Positions 8,301 through 16,492 of a DNA stretch of 41,295 nt are shown one piece after another. Positions within the stretch are counted from its first letter, which is position 1. Each line of letters opens with the position of its first letter. A model generated the notes under the pieces. The model did no database searches. It was not told where the DNA came from and was given only the letters and a program-made list of their open reading frames with translations. The DNA is taken from the NCBI GenBank assembly GCA_947245665.1, contig CAMXOP010000003.1, positions 1-41,295 on the forward strand. Direction: 5' to 3'. The translations under genes and the position numbers were made by a program. The DNA comes from an uncultured Clostridiaceae bacterium (lineage in GTDB: Bacteria; Bacillota; Clostridia; TANB77; CAG-508).

Positions 8301-9364
8301 GGATTAGGATCCCCTAAATGTGTTTTATCCCAATTAGCTTTTTCTGATTGCTCCATTATATAGTCCCATGTAAATATTTGCTCTGGTGAAAAATCTGACA
8401 TTAAATTAAATGGTGTTCCTGAAAGGTATAATATTTTTGTAGTATGTCCATCATTTAATTTTACTACGCCTTCAATTGTTTTTTCTCCTAGTTCTGTTTT
8501 TGTCCCTTCATGAGCCTCATCAATAACAACAAAATCCCATTTACAGTTAAATATTTTTTCATCTTTAACATATCTTCCACCAACTTTTGAAGACTCCCTT
8601 AAATCTTGAATAGATGCAAAATATACAAATGGTTTATCTTCTTTTAGCAAATTATCAATACTTTCTCCTATTGTTTTAGAACCAAATTTATATTCTTTAT
8701 TATCATAAAATATTTTATTGAAATCCTGAAACCAACTATCACTAACAACTGGTCTATGTGTTATGATTATAGTTTTTTTATATTTGTTTCTTTTTACTAT
8801 TTCTAGTGCTGATAAAGTTTTTCCAAACCTCATTTTTGCATTCCATAGCATTGAATCATGTGTCTTAAAACATCTTATTGCTTCTTTAATAGCTTTTTCT
8901 TGTTCAGGCCTGAATTCTATTGGATCTGGTTTATCACTTATCTGATTAGAGTTTAATGACTTTTTACCTTCTTTAACAGCTATTATTGCATTTTTTGCTG
9001 TTTCTAAGTTAACTTCAAACCATTCATTTTGGTTTTTTATAGTATTAAAATAATGATTTTTTATTCCAGACCTTTTTAATACATTATGTACTTTTTTATC
9101 ACTAAAAATCTCATTTGAATTTGTTACTGCTAATTCAGTATATAATAAATCATATACTACTCCTGCTGTTGAGGTATAGCTACTAATTCTGTTATGAGCT
9201 GATTGTATTAATTCCTCGCAGTTTGGTTTCAATTCGTATTTATCTTTATTTGTGTGAACTGTAGCCTCCCCTATTTTCAGAAAACCTTTATGGCTCTCAT
9301 CATTTATTCTAAAAATATATATTAGTTTATATTTAAATGTTGCAGTAAATTTATTTTTTTCCAT
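5339..9364 (-). CDS. GIY-YIG nuclease + SF2 helicase + N6-adenine methylase fusion
   Basis: A 1341-residue restriction-modification-like protein. Residues 1-120 resemble a T5orf172/MUG113-type GIY-YIG nuclease: LIYIFRI, FLKIGEA, the Arg of HNRISSY, TELAV, VHNVLKRSG and NEWFEV. Residues ~150-600 are a superfamily-2 helicase/translocase with an atypical Walker A (NAKMRFGKT), DEAH (282-285) and SGTP (315-318). A charged coiled coil lies near 695-725. Residues ~830-1150 form an Eco57I-type methylase with TPW near 832, a motif-I-like ILEINSKTGLYP near 877 and catalytic NPPY at 995-998. A target-recognition-like C-terminus follows. It probably cuts and methylates DNA with the subunit encoded just upstream, whose 3' end it overlaps by 14 bases (translational coupling; GGAG site). 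No specificity can be assigned. Confidence 0.85.
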   Translation of the reverse strand: MEKNKFTATFKYKLIYIFRINDESHKGFLKIGEATVHTNKDKYELKPNCEELIQSAHNRISSYTSTAGVVYDLLYTELAVTNSNEIFSDKKVHNVLKRSGIKNHYFNTIKNQNEWFEVNLETAKNAIIAVKEGKKSLNSNQISDKPDPIEFRPEQEKAIKEAIRCFKTHDSMLWNAKMRFGKTLSALEIVKRNKYKKTIIITHRPVVSDSWFQDFNKIFYDNKEYKFGSKTIGESIDNLLKEDKPFVYFASIQDLRESSKVGGRYVKDEKIFNCKWDFVVIDEAHEGTKTELGEKTIEGVVKLNDGHTTKILYLSGTPFNLMSDFSPEQIFTWDYIMEQSEKANWDKTHLGDPNPYEDLPQLNIYTYELTKIFSNYLDVQESSFNFREFFRTWTGKIETDRKPLPEGRNIGDFVHENDVRRFLELLCKPSEESNYPFSKEEYRKYFRHSLWMVPGVKEGKALSKLLQEYDCYNSFKIINVCGNEESKDPLKDVRQAIGENPEETYTITLSCGKLTTGVTVKEWTAVFYLMGSYNTSASSYLQTIFRVQSPAEINGKMKEKCYVFDFAPDRALKMLASAGGLSYRAGSISTNKVMGELLNYCPVISVNGSKMITYDVPHMLRQLKKAVAQRVVDSGFADTKIYNDNLLKLDDIQLKEFNELKRIIGSDGKQPKKISEIVINGQGFSNEQYEQLKKAKEKRTKDLTEEEKRLIEEEKKKKKEAISAISILRAISIRIPLLIYGADIDIKKDIDVNNFTEIIDDLSWKEFMPKGVTKELFKKFSKYYDNDIFIAAGHQIRNNALYADSLPVKERIQRISEIFSTFRNPDKETVLTPWKTVNMHLSTCIGGYNFNNEDNEPIFIDRGQVTKDLFYNKNVKILEINSKTGLYPLYCAFSIYKNKIINYNKSDFNENKEIEYWDETIKNNIYIICKTQMAKQITKRTLVGFRNSEINIIVIEDIVEKLKEDINSCTNKILKPEEWGEKGGDNMKFDAIVGNPPYQEPVANNKGKRSKAKAIYHLFFDEARKLDSDYISVIMPSRWMTKSTEGISDNWVDEVISCNKIPLMHDYLSSNECFQNVDIKGGVCYFLYDNKYNDKCNYYLHELNNTSPTHKKMYLNEDNRGIVIRDKMAYKIIAKIEVVNGNYISNNDLNFSSYIGPKDCFTNKKVLTSSWNGFVNKKDKKHKIKYYCNKNNLKTNYGYIEESIIPKNHQAIEINKVYIPAAAGTGKDKNILGKPFYGEPYSVCSQTYLVIGYNKKLTEEQCKNIIKYIHTKFFRYLVNIKKKTQNGPKGVYQFVPIQNFTNKSDIKWSKKISEIDAQLYKKYQLSEDEISDIEAKIQYLK

Positions 9365-10343
9365 TTTTATTACTCCTATCTAATAATGATATATATTTTA
9401 TTTTTCTATTTGTTTCCCAGTTCATTATTTTACAATAAATACCATTATGTTTACGATATGCATTTTTTTCACAACCTATACATATAAATTCTGTTTCTTC
9501 TTCACCAAATAATGTGTTTTTTATAATTTTTCCGTTTCTACAACTATGTGGAATGACAAATTTAATTCCATCCATTTGCCATATATTCCAAGAAATTATT
9601 GTTGCTATTTTTATTAATTGTTCCATTGATGGTTCTTTTTTGAATTTATAAACATAGTTATCAATATATGTGAATAATAAGTTTTCTCTTGCTATTAATA
9701 AGTTATCCCCTTGATATTCAAATGCATATGTATTTTTGTATGCTATTTCAACAAATTCATTCCATTTATCTTCATCATCTATATTTTCATTTATTACTCT
9801 AAATTTTCTATCTAGTAGCCCAATTCTATTTTGTATTTTTATCATTTCTCCTGTTACATTATCATATCTACTTACTAAGTAAGGAGCCTCTCCACACGAT
9901 ACTTCTAATCTTGTATCTTTTATATAATCTTCAAAGTTTTTATCTGTTTTTGTTGGAAATTTTATTTTCTTTTTTGTTACTCTCCAACTTTTATCTATTT
10001 CTTTATTAAAAATATTTTTTTCTCCAAACCATGCATTATCAATTAAGTTATTTTGAGAATTGCACACCCATGAAGGTGTAAATACTTCAGCTTTATCTTT
10101 TATTCTTTTCTCCTGCTCTATTCTACTTTTTTTTACTCTTGGCTTAATAATAGTGCCATTACAGCCTGTTATGCTTTCAATTTTTATATTATCTTCAAAA
10201 AAATATCCAGGACCTCTAATTTTATAATAGTTGGTAGCCCAAATAATATTTTTATCTGTTGTGCGATCTTTTAAGAGGATATATAATAAATCATAATTAA
10301 GTTTTAATATTTCGTTTTCTTTTATATCTGCATTATTTTTCAT
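9351..10343 (-). CDS. Methylase-like subunit of the restriction-modification system
   Basis: A 330-residue protein of the type usually annotated as restriction endonuclease subunit M. It carries AEVFTP (about residue 87) followed by WVCNSQNN. Near 150 is a motif-I-like LEVSCGEAPYLVSRYD, then GLLDRKFRVI and FEYQGDNLLIAREN, and a Cys-containing C-terminal part (SCRNG, CIGCEKN, YC) that may bind zinc. I see no NPPY, so it is probably not a complete methylase alone. It likely works with the large fusion protein, whose start lies inside its 3' end. An AAAGGAGG site precedes the ATG. It is the first gene of the minus-strand operon running to the dehydrogenase. Confidence 0.8.
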   Translation of the reverse strand: MKNNADIKENEILKLNYDLLYILLKDRTTDKNIIWATNYYKIRGPGYFFEDNIKIESITGCNGTIIKPRVKKSRIEQEKRIKDKAEVFTPSWVCNSQNNLIDNAWFGEKNIFNKEIDKSWRVTKKKIKFPTKTDKNFEDYIKDTRLEVSCGEAPYLVSRYDNVTGEMIKIQNRIGLLDRKFRVINENIDDEDKWNEFVEIAYKNTYAFEYQGDNLLIARENLLFTYIDNYVYKFKKEPSMEQLIKIATIISWNIWQMDGIKFVIPHSCRNGKIIKNTLFGEEETEFICIGCEKNAYRKHNGIYCKIMNWETNRKIKYISLLDRSNKNGKK

Positions 10344-10369
10344 TAAAAATCCTCCTTTAATTATATATA

Positions 10370-10398
10370 TTTATATCATAAAAAGCCTATTATCACAA
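10370..10398 (-). promoter_or_regulatory. Possible promoter of the restriction-modification operon
   Basis: Minus strand: TTGTGA (10393-10398), a 17-base spacer and TATAAA (10370-10375), about 27 bases before the start codon. Confidence 0.4.
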
Positions 10399-10560
10399 TA
10401 GTTATACGGTATTTTTGATAATAAAATATTACTTGTTAATAATTCTATATAATATACAACTATATTGAAAATACTATATTTTATAGCTACAACTTTTTAG
10501 AATATATCACATGGTATGATACTATTGTATCTTTAATTAATTATTTATTTTATATAAACA

Positions 10561-10622
10561 AGGGCTGTCCCTTTTAGCAATTTTTTTCGAAAAAGGGGCG
10601 TCCCTTTTAGACGTCCCTTTCG
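10561..10622. repeat. REP-like GGGAC/GTCCC repeat
   Basis: Three degenerate copies of GTCCCTTT with complementary AAAAAGGGG and TTCGAA segments. It resembles the GTCCC-rich elements near 28652, 32968 and 34422 and overlaps the last codons of the VirB8-like gene. It may fold into hairpins that end the transcript. Confidence 0.45.
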
Positions 10623-11950
10623 AAAGATAATGAGAATTTTGTATCTTCTAGTAATTTTACTGTTATTGTAATATTATAAACTTCTTGTGATTGCTTACTT
10701 AAATCTGTTAGTTGTATATCATATGTATGAAGTGATGATATTTTGTTATTGTATTGATTATATGTTACTTCGTTATATTTAAATGTATGTTGCTTCATAT
10801 AATTTTCAAATTCTGCTTGTGTTTTGAAATTGTTTTGCTTGAAGCTATTATCTAGTACATTATATGCTGATTCATAGTCTTGCATATTTAACATTTGAAT
10901 AAATTTATCTATGTTTAGTATTCCTCGTTGTTTATTATTTGCTACACTATATCTTTTTCTGAATGTTTCAGTTTCTATTGTATAGTCATCCAATTGAACT
11001 GTATATTGCATTATTGATGTTTCTTTAAATATATATTTATTTCCATATTGGTCTATACATGTGTATATTGTATAATTATCAAGCTTCTCTACTAAATAGC
11101 TTTGTAGTTTTAAAAGTTGATAGTTTTTTTCTGAATTATCTATATATTTTTTGTAGCTTTCTAATGTTGAAAATCTTTCTTTTTTGTATTGTTCATCTAT
11201 ATTTTTATATGCTAAGTTTATATTATTTGAAACTTTTTCTCCATAATCATATAAATAGTATTGTGCCATACTTTCATCATTTATATTTATATATTCAAAT
11301 GTATTATTATTATTTTCTTTTATTGGTTCTTCATTTATTTTTATATTATCTACATTCATGTTTTCATTATAATTGTATTTTTCTATATAATCATTTAGGA
11401 ATATTGAAAATGTTTGATTATCTGTATCCATTTTCATTATAATGCTAAATTCTTCATTCCCTATATATGCATATACTAACATGATGTCTATATAATTTGA
11501 TTTATTATATGCATATATTTTATCTATTGTTAAATTGTATTTATCATATTTTTTTGCTACATTCACAATATCTTGTTTTTTGAAATTCATTTCATTTATA
11601 TATTGACTATCTATTATTCCTTCAAAATATTCGGTTCCTTCTTCTAACGCTTCTTTTTTTAGCTCTTCCTGTTGCACTGAAGATATTTCATCATTATATT
11701 CAATTTCTCCATTTATTTTTTGTATATTTGTTATTATAGAATATAGTGCTCTCTTTATTGCAAAATATTTATTTTTATTATCTAATATTTCTATTTTTTC
11801 ATCAGGTTCTATAAGAACTTGCTGTTCAAAGTCTGTTTCATAATTATCGGAATTCAAATATTTTTTTGTTATTAATAGCAGTATTGTTGTAATAATTATA
11901 ATGATAATTATTATTATAATTGCTAATATAATAAATCCTTTATTCTTCAT
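10607..11950 (-). CDS. VirB8/TcpC-like single-membrane-pass protein of the T4SS
   Basis: A 447-residue protein with a long Ile-rich membrane helix at residues ~6-30 and a large external part. The C-terminal ~110 residues (DKFIQMLNMQDYESAYNVLD, then NFKTQAEFENYM) look like an NTF2-fold domain, as in VirB8/TcpC assembly proteins. The assignment rests on topology, this motif and the operon, not on a recognised family signature. I prefer the start at 11950 because AAAGGA sits six bases upstream; a start 15 bases further up has no spaced site. It is the last gene of the T4SS run, and its stop lies inside a GTCCC repeat. Confidence 0.65.
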   Translation of the reverse strand: MKNKGFIILAIIIIIIIIIITTILLLITKKYLNSDNYETDFEQQVLIEPDEKIEILDNKNKYFAIKRALYSIITNIQKINGEIEYNDEISSVQQEELKKEALEEGTEYFEGIIDSQYINEMNFKKQDIVNVAKKYDKYNLTIDKIYAYNKSNYIDIMLVYAYIGNEEFSIIMKMDTDNQTFSIFLNDYIEKYNYNENMNVDNIKINEEPIKENNNNTFEYININDESMAQYYLYDYGEKVSNNINLAYKNIDEQYKKERFSTLESYKKYIDNSEKNYQLLKLQSYLVEKLDNYTIYTCIDQYGNKYIFKETSIMQYTVQLDDYTIETETFRKRYSVANNKQRGILNIDKFIQMLNMQDYESAYNVLDNSFKQNNFKTQAEFENYMKQHTFKYNEVTYNQYNNKISSLHTYDIQLTDLSKQSQEVYNITITVKLLEDTKFSLSFERDV

Positions 11951-11968
11951 ATCTTTTCCTTTCATGTT

Positions 11969-14900
11969 TTATATTGGTACTCTCAATATTTTTAATAATT
12001 GACTAGTAGAATGACCAGATACACTAGTTTCAATCGCTTTAATACTTGAATTTCCTCCGCAATTATACACTATTGCCCTAGTTCCTGAACTATTAGTCTC
12101 TCCTGCATATATTTCTACGTGTCCATTATAACATAATATGTCTCCTGCTTTTGCATCTGATATATTTTTTATTACTTGCCAACCTTCTGAATTAGTTCTA
12201 AAGGTAACTGAAGTCCATTGATACATACCTTCATAAAATCTTGAACTTCTATATCCTGCCTCTAATAATACCCATGTTACATATGAACTACAATCTATTG
12301 TTCTTGTTTTATAGTTTGGAACTGTTACTCCTTTTTGTGCATATGTATACTTATTATCTCTTACATATTTATGTACTTTTTCTGCTGCCTCTACTAAATT
12401 TTCTGATGAACCATCTAATTCAGGTGTTTTTGATGCTTGAAGTTCATCTAAAGCTTTTTGGTTAGTTAAAAATACATGTGTATTTGGATCTGTAAATAAA
12501 TATATATATGATGGGTGTTTATCAGAACTACTTGTTGGCATTCCTGCACTTATAGCTGATTTTTTTGTTCTAAAGTATACCGCTCCTCCTGTTGTATCTC
12601 CATTAGCTAATACATAATCAACTGCTCTTTTTGTTTTATCAGATGGAACTGCTTTATCATAATGTCCATCTGTTATAGGTGCAAATTGATTTTTCTGAAA
12701 TACTACATCTTTAATTGTATTTCCCCATGATGAACATTTTACTCTATTTAGTATAACACTTGCAACATGCCCTATTTCTTCCTCGCTCTTACTTCCTCCT
12801 GCTTCTGCTTCACATATTTTATAAAGTATTTCTAACTCATCATCTGTTACTTTATCATATTTGGTTGATAAACTTGCATCATTAAATCCACCTAAAATTT
12901 CCTTAATTTCACTTTCATCTAATTCATAGTACTCTTGCTCTGGAAATGTTAAATAGTATTGTATAAGTTCTACTAATGGTTCGGTTCTTTCATTTTTTCT
13001 TAGCAATTCATAAAAAGCTTCTTCTCCACTTATTAGGTTATTAAGTGGTGCTTCATATGTTGAAAGATTTGGCAATTTGTATTCTACATTTTTTCCATAT
13101 CTATCAAATTTACTACCTTCTACTTTAAATGAAGGTGTTGTCCCTGATATATATCTTCCTGTTGAATTTCTAAGTAGTCCTAAGAAATTGTCTGATTTTC
13201 TTATTACACTTCCCTCAATAGATGAATATGTATTTGTAATTTTGGTCTTAGTTGTTGTTGATGTTTCTGTACTTGTTACTTTAGTTGATTCATCTACTTT
13301 ATTTGTCCATATTACTTTTTGGTATTTACTCCATGAGTTAGCATATTTTAACTCTAGTACTGGATTTGTACTTTTTTCTGTTTTTATAGTTGTTAATGTA
13401 TATGTTGAAGTTGTTCCATCATCATGATGTTTTGTTTTTTTTCTCTCTCTTTCTGTTATTTGAGTTGTTTCATTATTTATTAATAATATATCTATTCTAG
13501 TATCTAATGCCATTTGTGCTACATGGAATACATATTCTGGATTTTGCGTAACCATACACAAATCTATTAAAAATTCATATGGTAGTCCAAATTCTGCTAC
13601 TTTTTGTTTATAATCTATTTTCTTTATTGTAGCTGTATATGAGTTTTTTGTTGATGTAACTTCTCCATCTGTTTTTTCTACTTTTGTATATCCATTTATT
13701 TGTGCTATTAGTAAATTATCATCTTCATCTATTGAAAAACATTTTTCCATTTTGCTTATATTTGGATCATCATCATTATTAAAGTCTTCTATCATTTCTT
13801 TAAACTTTTCTAACTCTGTATATTCCATTCTATAATAGTTGTCAATTTCATCTATTTCACTTGTGTTTTGTTCTGGCTTAGTTTCTTCTACTCCTTCTAC
13901 TTTTCCTGAAGGTCTAATTGTAATTACACCAATATTGTTATTATATGATGCATTAAATATATGTTGTTTTATTCCTGTATTTAATTCAAAATCTCCTGAA
14001 GCGTGAACATGACCTGCAAATACTCCTTTTAATGATTTTGAATCATATAATGTGTTTAGGTAATTACTTGGTACATCATTATACCCACTACTAGTTGCTT
14101 GTTTACTCCAATAGTATACTTGGTTATTATGAACATTTCTAGACCATGTTTGCATTTGTGATGCTTGTGTTTTTGATTCTACAGGTACATGTGTAAAGAA
14201 TAGTGAATTACTAGCTTTATTTAGTTGATTTGAAATATTATTAACTGCACTATCTGAAATTTTTTCATTAGAATAATTTTGTCCAACTAAACTAATTGCA
14301 TCTCCATCTTTTCCAATAGTTATTTGCTTTATATCTCCACTTACTCCTAAACTAGAAGCCTCTTTATTTACTCCTGTATTTGTTGTCATTTCTGTTAAAT
14401 AGTCGTGATCGGCAACTAAAAACATTATATTTTTATTAGTAATTTTATTTATTTGTTCTTTTAAGTAGTTAAAGTTTGCTTCACTATAGTTGTCCATAAT
14501 ATCTCCACCAAATACTATAGCATCAAAGTCATTGCCATTTAAACATTCTACAATTTTAGGTAGAATATTATAAGAATTATTAAAGCTATTATTTCTTTGT
14601 GTAAATGTTGTTGAATGATTTGTATACCACTCATTATTTATATTAGGCTCATTTGGCTGCATCATATGTAAATCTGAAATCCAAGCTATTTTATATTCAT
14701 GTGTTATATTGTCCATTTGAAGAGTTACTTCTTCTGAATTTAGACCATATTTAGATGTATTTATATTTTTTCCTGTAAAGTCAACAGTAGGTTTATTAGT
14801 TTGTGGCACATTATTTGGCTTATTATTTGTTGGTTGGTTATTTACTTCTGAAGAATTCGTTGCATCTTTTGTTCTATATAAATATATTCCTCCATCTACC

Positions 14901-15457
14901 TTATCTGCTGTTATTTGTAAATCTGCATCATCACCAAGAATTGCATTTACTAGTGGGCTTCCTGAATCTACTTTTGTTAAACCATTTCCATTTCTACGGT
15001 GTATTTGTGTTGTTATTAATTCTGATACAACAAATGATTTTAAATATTTTTGCACTTTTGCTTTATTGATTGGGTCTGACAATAAATTAGGGTCATCATA
15101 ATTTGCTTCTCCTAATAAATTTAAATCTTTTAGCGAAATTCCCAAGTTTTCTAATCTATACATATATTGATCTATTAAGGTTCTTTCTTCTTCACCTTCA
15201 AATTTTACTTTTTGTGATAGGTCCATCCAATAATCATCTGTAATACTTTTTATTAAGTTTGTAGTATATGTAGTAACTTGGCTATACATTGACTTTATTT
15301 CTTCACATACTGCATCCCATATTCCTATTAATCCTAATAATAACATAAATACTAGCAAATATGGTAATATTTTTAGAACTATACTCCATATAACTTTTTT
15401 TATTTGTTTCTTTCCCTTTTTTTCTATTTCTTTTTTTGTTTTATCTATAAATCCCAT
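11969..15457 (-). CDS. T4SS cell-wall hydrolase with embedded metallophosphoesterase
   Basis: A protein of about 1162 residues with one N-terminal membrane segment (about 22-50). A linker is followed at ~255-525 by a calcineurin-like phosphoesterase domain (IAWISDLHMM, VFGGDIMD, VADHDY, FFTHVP, FAGHVHASGDF, i.e. the metal ligands D-H, GD, H, H and GHxH, but with ADHD instead of the usual GNHD). A long Thr-rich segment comes next. At ~890-1010 is a SleB-type hydrolase_2 domain (LEILYKICEAEAGG, ILNRV, FAPITDG). At ~1030-1160 is an NlpC/P60-CHAP-type peptidase with DCSSYVTW and GHVEIYAG. It probably opens the cell wall for the secretion machine, as VirB1 does. The ATG at 15457 is preferred (GAGG spaced 8 bases); GTG at 15463 is too close. 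Confidence 0.85.
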   Translation of the reverse strand: MGFIDKTKKEIEKKGKKQIKKVIWSIVLKILPYLLVFMLLLGLIGIWDAVCEEIKSMYSQVTTYTTNLIKSITDDYWMDLSQKVKFEGEEERTLIDQYMYRLENLGISLKDLNLLGEANYDDPNLLSDPINKAKVQKYLKSFVVSELITTQIHRRNGNGLTKVDSGSPLVNAILGDDADLQITADKVDGGIYLYRTKDATNSSEVNNQPTNNKPNNVPQTNKPTVDFTGKNINTSKYGLNSEEVTLQMDNITHEYKIAWISDLHMMQPNEPNINNEWYTNHSTTFTQRNNSFNNSYNILPKIVECLNGNDFDAIVFGGDIMDNYSEANFNYLKEQINKITNKNIMFLVADHDYLTEMTTNTGVNKEASSLGVSGDIKQITIGKDGDAISLVGQNYSNEKISDSAVNNISNQLNKASNSLFFTHVPVESKTQASQMQTWSRNVHNNQVYYWSKQATSSGYNDVPSNYLNTLYDSKSLKGVFAGHVHASGDFELNTGIKQHIFNASYNNNIGVITIRPSGKVEGVEETKPEQNTSEIDEIDNYYRMEYTELEKFKEMIEDFNNDDDPNISKMEKCFSIDEDDNLLIAQINGYTKVEKTDGEVTSTKNSYTATIKKIDYKQKVAEFGLPYEFLIDLCMVTQNPEYVFHVAQMALDTRIDILLINNETTQITERERKKTKHHDDGTTSTYTLTTIKTEKSTNPVLELKYANSWSKYQKVIWTNKVDESTKVTSTETSTTTKTKITNTYSSIEGSVIRKSDNFLGLLRNSTGRYISGTTPSFKVEGSKFDRYGKNVEYKLPNLSTYEAPLNNLISGEEAFYELLRKNERTEPLVELIQYYLTFPEQEYYELDESEIKEILGGFNDASLSTKYDKVTDDELEILYKICEAEAGGSKSEEEIGHVASVILNRVKCSSWGNTIKDVVFQKNQFAPITDGHYDKAVPSDKTKRAVDYVLANGDTTGGAVYFRTKKSAISAGMPTSSSDKHPSYIYLFTDPNTHVFLTNQKALDELQASKTPELDGSSENLVEAAEKVHKYVRDNKYTYAQKGVTVPNYKTRTIDCSSYVTWVLLEAGYRSSRFYEGMYQWTSVTFRTNSEGWQVIKNISDAKAGDILCYNGHVEIYAGETNSSGTRAIVYNCGGNSSIKAIETSVSGHSTSQLLKILRVPI

Positions 15458-15475
15458 ATTCACCGCCTCTTGATT

Positions 15476-16420
15476 TTATAATTCTACTTGAATGTTCATT
15501 CTATCATCATAGTTATTTTCATTTTGTGTATATACTTCATAGTCTTCTACTATATCTGTAAAATTCATGCTTTCTATTGTTGTTGATAAATTGTATGTTT
15601 TATTAAATTTTATTTTATGATTAATTATTGAATCTTCATCTAATATTAGTTGTATATCTGATAAGTCACCTAGAATTGCTCCATATGTTGTGCCATTTTT
15701 ACCTTTTATATATGTAGATGTTGATGTGCTTTTTGTATCTAGTAACATTTCTTTTTCTGTTTTATTTTGTATTTGTATTTCATACTGTTCATAACCTTTA
15801 TAAATTTCTTTACCTATTACAGTTATTTTTATTTTATCATTTTCATTACTTTTGTTTATTTCCTCATATGAAATAAAACTATTTATATTAATTTTTCCGT
15901 CATCATTGTAATTTACTGTTATATAGTCTTGAAAATCTATTCCTTCTTGTACTTTTCCTGTTGACATTACATCACTAAAATATTCTACTAAGTATGTATT
16001 TGCTTTTGATGTTGAAATCCAATTTTTTATGTTATATATTCGTTTCTCTCCAAATATTATATCTACATAGTTAGTTTTGAAAATCTCTTTTGTTGGGAAT
16101 AGTACTTCCTTACATTTATCTGTTAATACCTCATATGCTTTTTCTATATTTCCATTATTGCAATTTTCTATAAAGCTATTTATTATTTGTGTGTTATCCT
16201 TGGCAATCTTTTCAGTCGTATTTGTTCCACTTATTATAGACTTTGTTGGCAGTTCTTCTTTTATTTCAATATTATTTGTATCAATAATATTTGTTTCTTC
16301 TTTTTTAGTTTTTATTATTGTATTTAATACTTGTATTAATATAATAAAGAAGACTACTGCCAACCCTATTATAATAATTTGCTTTCTGTTTTTGTTCCAT
16401 AATCTTATTATCCTATTCAT
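15476..16420 (-). CDS. Second VirB8-like membrane protein of the T4SS
   Basis: A 314-residue protein with a basic N-terminus and one membrane helix at about 14-34, then an external part. Residues ~75-165 (NTQIINSFIENCNNGNIEKA, then YEVLTDKCKEVLFPT) resemble an NTF2-like VirB8/TcpC domain. The rest, about 175-314, looks like an Ig-like beta domain. An AAGGAGG site precedes the ATG, and the gene sits between the VirB6-like and hydrolase genes. VirB8 proteins link the inner-membrane channel to other parts of type IV secretion machines. The assignment is by topology, position and weak motif resemblance. Confidence 0.6.
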   Translation of the reverse strand: MNRIIRLWNKNRKQIIIIGLAVVFFIILIQVLNTIIKTKKEETNIIDTNNIEIKEELPTKSIISGTNTTEKIAKDNTQIINSFIENCNNGNIEKAYEVLTDKCKEVLFPTKEIFKTNYVDIIFGEKRIYNIKNWISTSKANTYLVEYFSDVMSTGKVQEGIDFQDYITVNYNDDGKININSFISYEEINKSNENDKIKITVIGKEIYKGYEQYEIQIQNKTEKEMLLDTKSTSTSTYIKGKNGTTYGAILGDLSDIQLILDEDSIINHKIKFNKTYNLSTTIESMNFTDIVEDYEVYTQNENNYDDRMNIQVEL

Positions 16421-16492
16421 TGAAAGTAGCCTCCTTATATTTAATTATTTCTATTTTTTATTATTTACAATTTAGGTGTTATTTTTTACTGA

